The notes below the pieces were generated by a model, which was given only the letters and a program-made list of their open reading frames with translations, was not told the origin of the DNA and searched no databases. This document shows positions 17,230-24,237 of a stretch of DNA of 64,000 nt, piece by piece; positions within the stretch are counted from its first letter, which is position 1, and each line of letters begins with the position of its first letter. The position numbers were made by a program, and so were the translations under genes. This stretch comes from JBFELU01 sp041551965. Lineage in GTDB: Bacteria > Actinomycetota > Acidimicrobiia > Spongiisociales > UBA11373. The DNA lies in contig JBFELU010000004.1 in NCBI GenBank assembly GCA_041551965.1, positions 7,080 through 71,079 of the forward strand. The letters are read 5' to 3'.

Positions 17230-17249
17230 TCTTCAGGCATGCCTGAAGA
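17230..17249. promoter_or_regulatory. 20-bp perfect palindrome over the dtxR-like start codon, candidate operator
   Basis: TCTTCAGGCATGCCTGAAGA is a perfect dyad and contains the ATG of the downstream DtxR-type regulator (17239-17241). An AT-rich TAAAT at 17226-17230 could be the -10 region, so a bound dimer would cover both promoter and start. Its AGGC...GCCT core is similar in form to operators of the DtxR/MntR family. I infer iron- or manganese-dependent autorepression of the regulator-transporter operon. Confidence 0.65.
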
Positions 17250-17934
17250 AAATACCGCCGATTCTGTAGGTGAACCCAAAACCAGCGAGAGCGAAGAGAT
17301 GTACCTGCTCACCGTGGTCCGGGCCGAAGAGGACGGCCACCAGGGGAGCCTCCCGGTCGCCGAGCTCGCCCTCACCCTCGGTGTCTCGGCCGCATCGGCC
17401 AACGAGATGGTGCGCAAGCTCGAGCGACGGGGCCTGGTGACGTACGAGCGCTATCGCGGGGTCGACCTGACCGTCGGCGGCCGCCGCATCGCGGCGCGGG
17501 TCCTCCGAGTACGGCGATTGTGGGCTCGGTTTCTCGCCGATCGGCTCGGCATGGCCCCCGATGAGGCCGATGCCCTCGCCTGCCGGCTCGAGCACGTGAC
17601 TCCGGACGCAGCGATCGATCGGCTCGATCGGTTCCTGGATCACCCCTCGGTGGGGCCGATGGGCCGTCCCATTCCCCCCGGTGATGGGGAGCCGGTCGTG
17701 CCCATCGAAACGTTGGCGGGGGCCGCCGTCGGATCCCCCGTCGAGGTGGTATCGATCGAGGGTGACCGGGAGACGGCGGCGTTCCTCGCCGACGCCGGCA
17801 TCCGGGTCGGGGCGGTGGTCTCGATCCGGGCCCGGGCCGGGACCACGACGCTGGTCGCGGGCGACATGGCGGTCGCGGTCGGCTCCGAGCTCGCCCGCAG
17901 CATCGCCGTGAGGGGGCACGCTCGTGGGGCGTGA
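17239..17934 (+). CDS. DtxR/MntR-family metal-dependent regulator with FeoA-like C-terminal domain
   Basis: A 231-residue regulator. Residues about 18-75 form the winged helix, beginning SESEEMYLLTVVRAEEDG, with LGVSAASANEMVRKLERRGL as helix-turn-helix. Residues 80-140 form the metal-binding and dimerisation domain (EADALACRLEHVTPDAAIDR keeps Cys, Glu and His at ligand-type positions). The last 75 residues are an SH3/FeoA-like domain (PVEVVSIEGDRET and VAGDMAVAVGSELA). It presumably represses the adjacent ferrous-iron permease when metal is plentiful. It overlaps the next gene by 11 nt, and a perfect palindrome covers its start. Confidence 0.9.
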   Translation: MPEENTADSVGEPKTSESEEMYLLTVVRAEEDGHQGSLPVAELALTLGVSAASANEMVRKLERRGLVTYERYRGVDLTVGGRRIAARVLRVRRLWARFLADRLGMAPDEADALACRLEHVTPDAAIDRLDRFLDHPSVGPMGRPIPPGDGEPVVPIETLAGAAVGSPVEVVSIEGDRETAAFLADAGIRVGAVVSIRARAGTTTLVAGDMAVAVGSELARSIAVRGHARGA

Positions 17935-19348
17935 CTCCCTCGACGATGGCGCGCCGGCCTCGGCCGAACGTTCTCGGGTCGGTTGGGTCGAGCGGCTCAC
18001 CACGCATCGCGTCCTTGGCCTCCCCCTGTTCCTGGCGGCGATGTGGCTCGCCTTCAAACTGACCACCGACGTGTCGGCGCCCTTCGTCGATTGGATCGAC
18101 GCGGTGGTCGCCGGGCCCCTGTACCGCAACCTCGTGGCCGTCCTCGAGGCGATCGGTCTCGGGGGGAGCTGGCTCGAGAGCCTGCTGGCAGACGGTCTCT
18201 TGCTGGGAGTGGGGGCGGTACTCGCCTTCGTGCCGGTGTTGCTGAGCCTGTACCTGGCGCTGGCCGTCCTCGAGCACAGCGGTTATCTGGCCCGAGGTGC
18301 GCACATCATGGACGGAGTCATGCGGCTCGCCGGGCTCCCGGGTCGGGCCTTCCTGCCGATGATGCTGGGTTTCGGGTGCTCGGTCCCGGCGCTGCTGGCG
18401 CTGCGGTCCTTGGATCGGAAGCGGGATCGGGTCCTCGCCGGGCTGCTCGTGCCGTTCATGAGCTGTGGGGCCCGTCTCCCGGTCTACGTGCTCATGGCGA
18501 CGGCGTTCTTCGTCGGCCATCGGACTCTCGCGGTCTTCTCGATGTACTTGCTCGGATTGGGGGTGGCCGTGTTGCTGGGAACGATCGTGGGCCGGACCCT
18601 CCTGCGGGGCAACGGCGACGGCGACACCACACCCGTCTCACCGATGCCGCTCTCGATGCCTTCGTGGGGAGACGTGATGAGCACCGTGCGGACGAGAACG
18701 GTCGATTTCCTGCGGGACGCCGGCACGGTGATCCTCGGCGCCAGCCTCGTCGTGTGGCTCCTGATGGCCATCCCGATCGGGTCCGGTTCGTTCGCCGACG
18801 CCGATGTGGAAGACAGCGCCTTCGCCACGGTGAGCCGGATCGCGGCACCGCCACTCGAGCCGCTCGGCCTCGGCGACTGGCGTCAGTCCGGGGCGCTGCT
18901 GACCGGTTTGGTGGCCAAGGAGGTGGTGGTGGCCACGCTGGCGCAGGGCTACGGGCTCGCCGAAGCGGCGCCGGATGACGAACCCGGTCTCGCCGAGGAT
19001 GCCGGCGAGATCGTGACCGGGTTCGCCGTGGCGGTTCGCGACTCCGCCCTCGCTCTTCCCGGCATCGTGGGGATCGACCTCGATGGAGGGGACGGCGGGC
19101 AGTCTCCGGCGCTCATCGGAGCGGTGCGGCGAGGCTTCGAGGAGTCGAGCGGCGGCCGCGGCGCCGCAGCCGCACTGGCCTTCATGGTGTTCGTGCTCCT
19201 CTACACCCCTTGTGCCGCTTCGCTGGCGACCACCCGGCGGGAGCTGGGGACCCGGTGGATGTGGGCGAGCGGCGTCGGGCAGTTGCTGCTCGCTTGGGCC
19301 TTTGCGTTCTTCACGTATCGCATCGGTGTGCTGGTGGGGTTGGGGTAG
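17924..19348 (+). CDS. FeoB-like ferrous iron permease lacking the GTPase domain
   Basis: A 474-residue polytopic membrane protein equal to the C-terminal, membrane half of FeoB. It contains both Gate (nucleoside-recognition) repeats: GFGCSVPALLALRSLDRKRD with PFMSCGARLPVY in the first, and LLTGLVAKEVVVATLAQGYG in the second. FLLYxPC-type VFVLLYTPCAASLATTRREL follows. The conserved Cys residues of FeoB are kept. The N-terminal G domain of about 270 residues is absent: the GTG start at 17924, set by overlap with the regulator gene, comes directly before the first helix. No separate FeoB GTPase or FeoA gene lies in the window, but the regulator carries a FeoA-like domain. Confidence 0.88.
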   Translation: MGRDSLDDGAPASAERSRVGWVERLTTHRVLGLPLFLAAMWLAFKLTTDVSAPFVDWIDAVVAGPLYRNLVAVLEAIGLGGSWLESLLADGLLLGVGAVLAFVPVLLSLYLALAVLEHSGYLARGAHIMDGVMRLAGLPGRAFLPMMLGFGCSVPALLALRSLDRKRDRVLAGLLVPFMSCGARLPVYVLMATAFFVGHRTLAVFSMYLLGLGVAVLLGTIVGRTLLRGNGDGDTTPVSPMPLSMPSWGDVMSTVRTRTVDFLRDAGTVILGASLVVWLLMAIPIGSGSFADADVEDSAFATVSRIAAPPLEPLGLGDWRQSGALLTGLVAKEVVVATLAQGYGLAEAAPDDEPGLAEDAGEIVTGFAVAVRDSALALPGIVGIDLDGGDGGQSPALIGAVRRGFEESSGGRGAAAALAFMVFVLLYTPCAASLATTRRELGTRWMWASGVGQLLLAWAFAFFTYRIGVLVGLG

Positions 19349-19351
19349 GGG

Positions 19352-20056
19352 TCACCCGCCACCCGTCGACCGGTGGGTGGCCTCCGGAGCCAGCCGCACC
19401 CGAATCACCTGGATGATCGTGGCGACGGCGAGAGCCGTCGCCGCGCCGAACAGGGCTCCGGCGATGACGTCGGTGAGCCAATGGACGCGCAGGTAGGTCC
19501 GGCTCAGGGCCATGGCGAAGGCGAAGAGGCCGGCTCGCACCTCCCAGGCCCTCCGGTGCTGTCCGGGCACGATCAGCACGATCACCAGCGCGATGGCCGT
19601 GGCGGCGCCGGCCGTAGCGTGACCGGAGGGGAACGACGAACCGGTGTTGGCGACGAGGCCCCCCTGGGGGCGAGGCCGGTCGTACCAGGCTTTGAACAGC
19701 CCGATCGGGAGCTCGGAGATCATCACCGCCCCCAGCCAGGTCGCCAACAGCCACCAGCGGCGCTTGATGGTCAGATAGAGGCTCATCGCGACCCGCAACG
19801 GGGCCGTCACGAACACACCCCCCATGATGTCGAGCCCTTTGGCGATCACCACGACGATGTCGTTTTCCCAACTCGCCATGAGGTCGTTCCACGCATCGTC
19901 GAGTGGCTGCCAGAAGGCCCGGCCGTCGTCGAAGGCCATCGTGATGAGGAGCACGAGCGCCGCCAGGTACATGGTCACCGCACCGGCTACCGCCCAGCGG
20001 TGGTTCTGGAAGAGCCAGATGTGTTGGTGGCCGGGTCGGCCCGGCTGGGTGATCAT
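19352..20056 (-). CDS. PAP2 family phosphatase
   Basis: A 234-residue membrane phosphatase of the PAP2 superfamily (PF01569), acting on lipid phosphates or undecaprenyl pyrophosphate at the membrane surface. All three motifs are present: KAWYDRPRP, PSGHATAGAATAIA and SRTYLRVHWLTDV, the last with the catalytic His. About five to six TM helices are visible. It is convergent with the FeoB gene (3 nt apart) and divergent from the flippase-like gene. Confidence 0.9.
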   Translation of the reverse strand: MITQPGRPGHQHIWLFQNHRWAVAGAVTMYLAALVLLITMAFDDGRAFWQPLDDAWNDLMASWENDIVVVIAKGLDIMGGVFVTAPLRVAMSLYLTIKRRWWLLATWLGAVMISELPIGLFKAWYDRPRPQGGLVANTGSSFPSGHATAGAATAIALVIVLIVPGQHRRAWEVRAGLFAFAMALSRTYLRVHWLTDVIAGALFGAATALAVATIIQVIRVRLAPEATHRSTGGG

Positions 20057-20083
20057 GTATCGGCCTTGGGCTGGGTCGGCGTC

Positions 20084-20093
20084 AGCCTAGGAT
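20084..20093. promoter_or_regulatory. Overlapping divergent -10 boxes
   Basis: TAGGAT at 20088-20093 on the plus strand (for the flippase-like gene) and TAGGCT at 20084-20089 on the minus strand (for PAP2) share the sequence CCTAGG. Only one polymerase could occupy the site, so the two genes would compete for initiation. Confidence 0.4.
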
Positions 20094-20125
20094 CGTCGGC
20101 AGGCGGGACCACCACGGGAGTCTCG

Positions 20126-21190
20126 ATGCCCGGCGGAGACCAGGACCGTCGCCGTTTCGGTTGGCGAAGCGTCCTCAGGGCGACGATCTCGATTGGGATC
20201 GTCGCCGGGATCTTCATCGGTGTGTTTCCACGGATCGCCAACTACTCCGACGTGTGGGCCACGATCCGCGACTTCACCTGGCTCGAGGTCGTCACGCTGC
20301 TGGCGGTCGGCGTCTGGAACGTCATCACCTATTGGTTCGTGATGGTGGCCGTGCTTCCGGGGCTCACCTACCCGCAGGCGGCCGTGGTGAACCAGGCCTC
20401 CACTGCGGTGAGCAACACCCTCCCGGGGGGCGGGGCGATCGGTGTCGCCGTCTCCTATGCCATGTACACGTCCTGGGGTTTCGGCAAGACCGACTTCGCC
20501 GAGGCCACTTTGATCTCGGGGCTCTGGAACAACTTCGTGAAGCTGGGCCTGCCGGTCGTGGCGCTGGCGCTTCTGGCCCTGACCGGCGAGGTCAACCCGG
20601 CGCTGGCCACGGCCGGGGTGATCGGGGTGGCCGTTCTGGTCGGAGCGATCGTGTTGTTTGCCCTGATGCTGCGCAGCGGAAACGTTGCCAAGAGGATGGG
20701 AGACCTCGCCGCTCGGGTGTGGAGCTCGGTGCAGGTCCGCTTCGGCAGGAGCGCGGTCTCGGGATGGGGCGATGCCACCCGGAGCTTCTTCACCAAGACC
20801 GCCGGTCTGGTGCACGATCGGTGGCTCCGCATCACGGTGGCGGCGGTGGTGAGCCACCTCTCCCTCTATGTGGTGCTGCTCCTCAGCCTCCGCCACGTCG
20901 GCATCGCCGAGGAGGAAGTGAGTTGGGCCCGGGTCCTGGCTGCCTTTGCGTTCGTCCGACTCATCTCGGCCCTCCCCGTCACACCCGGAGGGGTGGGGGT
21001 GGTCGAGCTCGGGTACACGGCCGCACTCGGGATCGGGCTCGGTGATGCAGCCCAGGCCCAGATCGTGGCAGCGGTGCTGGTGTTCCGCTTCGTCACCTTC
21101 GTGTTGCCGATCCCGGCCGGGGTGGTCTCGTACGTCTTCTGGCGGCGCAACCGCTCCTGGCGCAAGCCCGTCGCCGACCCTGAGAACTAG
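20126..21190 (+). CDS. Flippase-like / lysylphosphatidylglycerol synthase TM-region protein
   Basis: A 354-residue membrane protein with about eight TM helices, of the LPG_synthase_TM family (PF03706). The family signature PVTPGGVGVVELGYTAAL is present near residue 290, and NTLPGGGAIGVAVSYAMY near 100. It lacks the soluble aminoacyl-transferase domain of MprF, so it is a flippase-like or unknown lipid-handling protein. The ATG at 20126 has GGGAG 6 nt upstream; longer frames upstream are shadows of the PAP2 gene. Its stop overlaps that of the convergent nucleotidase gene by 4 nt. Confidence 0.85.
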   Translation: MPGGDQDRRRFGWRSVLRATISIGIVAGIFIGVFPRIANYSDVWATIRDFTWLEVVTLLAVGVWNVITYWFVMVAVLPGLTYPQAAVVNQASTAVSNTLPGGGAIGVAVSYAMYTSWGFGKTDFAEATLISGLWNNFVKLGLPVVALALLALTGEVNPALATAGVIGVAVLVGAIVLFALMLRSGNVAKRMGDLAARVWSSVQVRFGRSAVSGWGDATRSFFTKTAGLVHDRWLRITVAAVVSHLSLYVVLLLSLRHVGIAEEEVSWARVLAAFAFVRLISALPVTPGGVGVVELGYTAALGIGLGDAAQAQIVAAVLVFRFVTFVLPIPAGVVSYVFWRRNRSWRKPVADPEN

Positions 21191-22620
21191 TCGGGATCGT
21201 GGGGGAGCGAGCCGCGGGCCGCTCGCAGGAACGCAAAGGGAGTGGCATGCAAGAAGTTCGAGACGCGGGACGTGTACACATCGGCGTACCGCTCGACCTG
21301 GCGGGCGAAGAGGCTCTTGTCGTTGCCGGACCGCATGAGCGGCCCCCAGGCCTCGTTGCGGATCTCTCCGGCCGCCCGGGCCAGGGGAGCGATCTCCTCG
21401 TCCAGGGCCGCCAGTTGTGACTTCAGGCCTTCGATCTCGGCCTCGGGATCTCCATCCGGGCCGGGCGGGCCGTAGCCGAGGCGGGTTCGCTGTGATGTCA
21501 GCCGGAGGGCGGCGAGCCTCTGCTCCATGGCCTCCTTGTCGGCCATCATCGCCTGCAGCCGGGCCTCCGAGGGCCGGAACGCCTCCAGCGCCTCGACCTC
21601 CGTCTCCAGCTCTCGGATCACCAGGGCGGTGCGCCACCGCAACATCGCCTTGGAGACGTGGACGTCGGCGAAGAGGTGATCGCCGACATAGAGGATCTGA
21701 TCGCCGCTGAGCCCGAGGTGCTCCTCGAGGTCGGCGGCACATCCCCCGAAGTAGACGGCTCCCTTCTCGGGACGGCCGAGATGGGGTTCGAGCAGGGACC
21801 GATCCTCGTCGACGATCCGGAACAGGGGATTGGCCCCCGAGAAGAATCCCGGCTTGGAGGCGGACACGATGACCATCTCGAAGAGGTCCCTCCACTCCGT
21901 TCCCTGTGGGAGGTAGGGATCGAAGGCGTACTCCATGATCTGGCGGGCGTAGGCCCACTCGGCGTTCGTGATGAGCAGCAACCGCTTCCCCGCGTGGAGT
22001 TGATCGAGAAGCGTGAGCGGCACATCCGGGTCGCGAACGACGAAGCGGTCGGGGTCGGCGGTGATCTGTGCTTTGAGGTCGCCCTCCATGTGGGCCGCAT
22101 CGAGGGTGGCTCGGACCCGGTGGTACAGGTCGGCGTAGCCGCGGACTCCGGGAAGGGAACCCCCGTCGTACAGGTCGACCAACTGGGCGTAGAGGGATGT
22201 CTCCGACAGCGAGAACAGGGTGTTGAGGAACACGAATCGGTCTTCGGCGAGGTCGACGAAGGTGCCGTGGTAGGTGCGGCGCAACGTGTCGAAGTCGAGG
22301 AAGGCCGTGCCGTGGGCGGCCCTGATCACGTAGCCGAATCGGGTCGGCTTCACCAGGTTGCCCTCCTCGAGGTCGATCGTGAGTCCGCGGATCACCCGGT
22401 CGGGGTTGAACGCCAACCGGTCCACCGGCCAGCCCAAATCGGCGAGGCGGCCCTTCGTCTGTTCGAAGGCGTGTCGTTCCCACTCCTCGACCCGATAGTG
22501 GACGAGGGTGTAGTCCATGTCGTAGCCGATGGCGCGTATCGACCTGAGGTTGAGAGTCCGGTTTCCGTAGATCCGCTGCTCGGGTGGTGGCTGCTCGATC
22601 GGGGGCCTCCGTTCGGCCAT
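21187..22620 (-). CDS. HAD-IG family 5'-nucleotidase
   Basis: A 477-residue HAD-superfamily enzyme of the cytosolic purine 5'-nucleotidase group (PF05761). The nucleophile motif IGYDMDYTLVHY is near residue 35 and the Asp motif YVGDHLFADVHVSK lies near 315. The C-terminal third is helical and charged (DKEAMEQRLAALRLTSQR), perhaps a coiled coil. It should hydrolyse IMP/GMP-type nucleoside monophosphates in the cytoplasm. I find neither a Shine-Dalgarno sequence nor a TANNNT box at the proposed start. Confidence 0.88.
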   Translation of the reverse strand: MAERRPPIEQPPPEQRIYGNRTLNLRSIRAIGYDMDYTLVHYRVEEWERHAFEQTKGRLADLGWPVDRLAFNPDRVIRGLTIDLEEGNLVKPTRFGYVIRAAHGTAFLDFDTLRRTYHGTFVDLAEDRFVFLNTLFSLSETSLYAQLVDLYDGGSLPGVRGYADLYHRVRATLDAAHMEGDLKAQITADPDRFVVRDPDVPLTLLDQLHAGKRLLLITNAEWAYARQIMEYAFDPYLPQGTEWRDLFEMVIVSASKPGFFSGANPLFRIVDEDRSLLEPHLGRPEKGAVYFGGCAADLEEHLGLSGDQILYVGDHLFADVHVSKAMLRWRTALVIRELETEVEALEAFRPSEARLQAMMADKEAMEQRLAALRLTSQRTRLGYGPPGPDGDPEAEIEGLKSQLAALDEEIAPLARAAGEIRNEAWGPLMRSGNDKSLFARQVERYADVYTSRVSNFLHATPFAFLRAARGSLPHDPD

Positions 22621-22771
22621 GGTAGGTGGCGAAGAGCCGTCGCCGAAGGGACAACACGCCCGGGACCCGATCGCGTCACCCGAGCCTCGATACGGTGCCG
22701 AGCACCGGGTGCCGTCCGTGCGGCCCCGGCGGTGCGACTCTCCTCCCGGGTCGTTCCGTGCCGAGTGGGCG

Positions 22772-22796
22772 ACGCCGCAGGCCGAACCTGCGGCGT
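22772..22796 (-). terminator. 10-bp hairpin downstream of the MscS gene
   Basis: ACGCCGCAGG pairs with CCTGCGGCGT around CCGAA, 8 nt beyond the end of the MscS-like gene on the minus strand. The rest of the 183-bp gap 22621-22803 shows nothing I can name. Confidence 0.65.
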
Positions 22797-22803
22797 TCCC
22801 GCG

Positions 22804-23901
22804 TCAGGCCTCGCCCTCGCGGGGTCCGCCCGACTCGAACTCCTCGTCCTCGTCGCCGGTCCGGGGAGATCCTGAGGCATCCGCGACCTGGTGCATCCAC
22901 ACGGTGCGTTGGGGGAACGGGATCTGGATTCCCTCGACATCGAAGGCGGCTTTGAGGCGCTTGCGGATCTCGCGAGCCGTGGCGAATTGCTCACCCGGTT
23001 CGACCTTGAGGACGAGGCGGATGGCGATCGCGGAGGCTCCGAAGGCCTCGACGCCCCATATCTCCGGCTCCTCGAGCACGGTGGCGTTGTCGAGTTGGTC
23101 TTCCCAGACCGAGTCGGCGACTTCCTTGATCACCCGGACGGCGTGATTGATGTTCGTGTCGTAGGCCACCTCCACGTCGAGCACGGCTCGGGCCCATTGC
23201 TGGGACTTGTTGCCCACCCGGCGGATCTCTCCGTTGGGGAAGAACCACACGGTGCCGTTGACGTCCCGCAGCCTGGTGGTGCGGAGCCCGACCTCTTCGA
23301 CGACGCCGGCGGCGTCGCCCACGTCGATGATGTCGCCGACGCCGTACTGGTCCTCGATGAGCATGAAGATCCCGCTCAGGAAGTCGCGTACCAGCGATTG
23401 AGCACCGAACCCGAGGGCGACGCCCACGATCCCGGCGCCGGCGACGAGGGGTCCGAGGCTGATGCCGAACTCCGCCAGCGTGATCATCAGCGCAATCGTG
23501 TAGATGACCAGCGAGGCGACGCTGCGCAGCACCGTGCCCAGCGCCTGCGCTCGCTGCATACCGCGCTCGGCCTGATCGGTCAGGAAGCGCGCCTTGACGG
23601 CGGCCCGCTCTCGGAGCACCGCCAGCCTGCTGTCGGCTTCCTCCTGGCGGCGTTCCTTTGCCTTCTCCTCGCGTTCCCGCACGAGCCGATCGACGAAGCG
23701 ATTGACGGCCCTGCGGACGAGGCGATTCACGACGAACGCCAGCAAGAGGATCAGGATGACCTTGACCGGTTTGGCGATGAACCACTCGGTGACCTCGGCG
23801 ATGTCTTCGTTGCCGGTGAGGTCGTAGACCCATTCACAAACGAGGCCGGGGGAGTCACCGCAGGCCTCGACGAGGCCCGGGTCCACCTGAAACAGTGTCA
23901 T
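22804..23901 (-). CDS. MscS-family mechanosensitive ion channel
   Basis: A 365-residue small-conductance mechanosensitive channel. Its N-terminal TM helix lies near 43-60, a charged helical linker (REREEKAKERRQEEADSR) near 75, and two further TM helices follow. The pore helix and beta domain signature, GIVGVALGFGAQSLVRDFLS followed by GIFMLIEDQYGVGDIIDV, is complete. The C-terminal tail is acidic. It would release osmolytes during hypo-osmotic stress. The ATG at 23901 has GGAGG 9 nt upstream; the frame continues upstream to 25080, but that part is antisense noise to the protease gene. Confidence 0.92.
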   Translation of the reverse strand: MTLFQVDPGLVEACGDSPGLVCEWVYDLTGNEDIAEVTEWFIAKPVKVILILLLAFVVNRLVRRAVNRFVDRLVREREEKAKERRQEEADSRLAVLRERAAVKARFLTDQAERGMQRAQALGTVLRSVASLVIYTIALMITLAEFGISLGPLVAGAGIVGVALGFGAQSLVRDFLSGIFMLIEDQYGVGDIIDVGDAAGVVEEVGLRTTRLRDVNGTVWFFPNGEIRRVGNKSQQWARAVLDVEVAYDTNINHAVRVIKEVADSVWEDQLDNATVLEEPEIWGVEAFGASAIAIRLVLKVEPGEQFATAREIRKRLKAAFDVEGIQIPFPQRTVWMHQVADASGSPRTGDEDEEFESGGPREGEA

Positions 23902-24027
23902 CGCAGCAACCTCCGTGGTGGTGAACCTACCGGCTGGACCGGGTCCGGCCCAAAAGAGAGGCGGCGACTTGCGCCGGCAGGCTTGCCGGCCGGGAGGTGG
24001 CGATGGACGAATGCCGGCGGGCCAACC

Positions 24028-24225
24028 GTGCCAACCGGGACGATCGGGTCTGTCCTCGGGGCCGGGCTGCACCTCACTGCACTCGAAGAGCATCGGACGC
24101 TGGAGTGGCAGGGCCTGCCTCACATGGAGGAGGGAGACGGCCTGTGGCGTCCCCCGGACGACCAGGCCGACTCGGCGCCGCTCATGTACACGCTCACGGC
24201 GGTCAAGCCGGAGGTCTCGGGGTAG
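24028..24225 (+). pseudogene. C-terminal remnant of a class I SAM-dependent methyltransferase
   Basis: The 336-bp gap 23902-24237 holds a frame with strongly GC-biased third positions. It encodes GAGLHLTALEEHRTLEWQGL, then GDGLWRPPDD and APLMYTLTAVKP before the stop at 24223-24225. This matches the C-terminal end of many class I methyltransferases (AGL-type helix, W-LP, a WRLPD-like turn, and a final LPL-x-Y-T/S-L-x-A-x-KP strand). No SAM-binding region is present upstream, and the GTG at 24028 has no ribosome-binding site. It is probably a decayed relic. A 7-bp hairpin (23973-23990) precedes it. Confidence 0.6.
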
Positions 24226-24237
24226 GGTGGCCGCCAC

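Noticed and set aside
20087..22657. An 856-codon minus-strand open frame
   Set aside because: Its composition (Arg/Pro/His-rich) and its overlap with the flippase-like gene and the nucleotidase in another frame show that it is a shadow.
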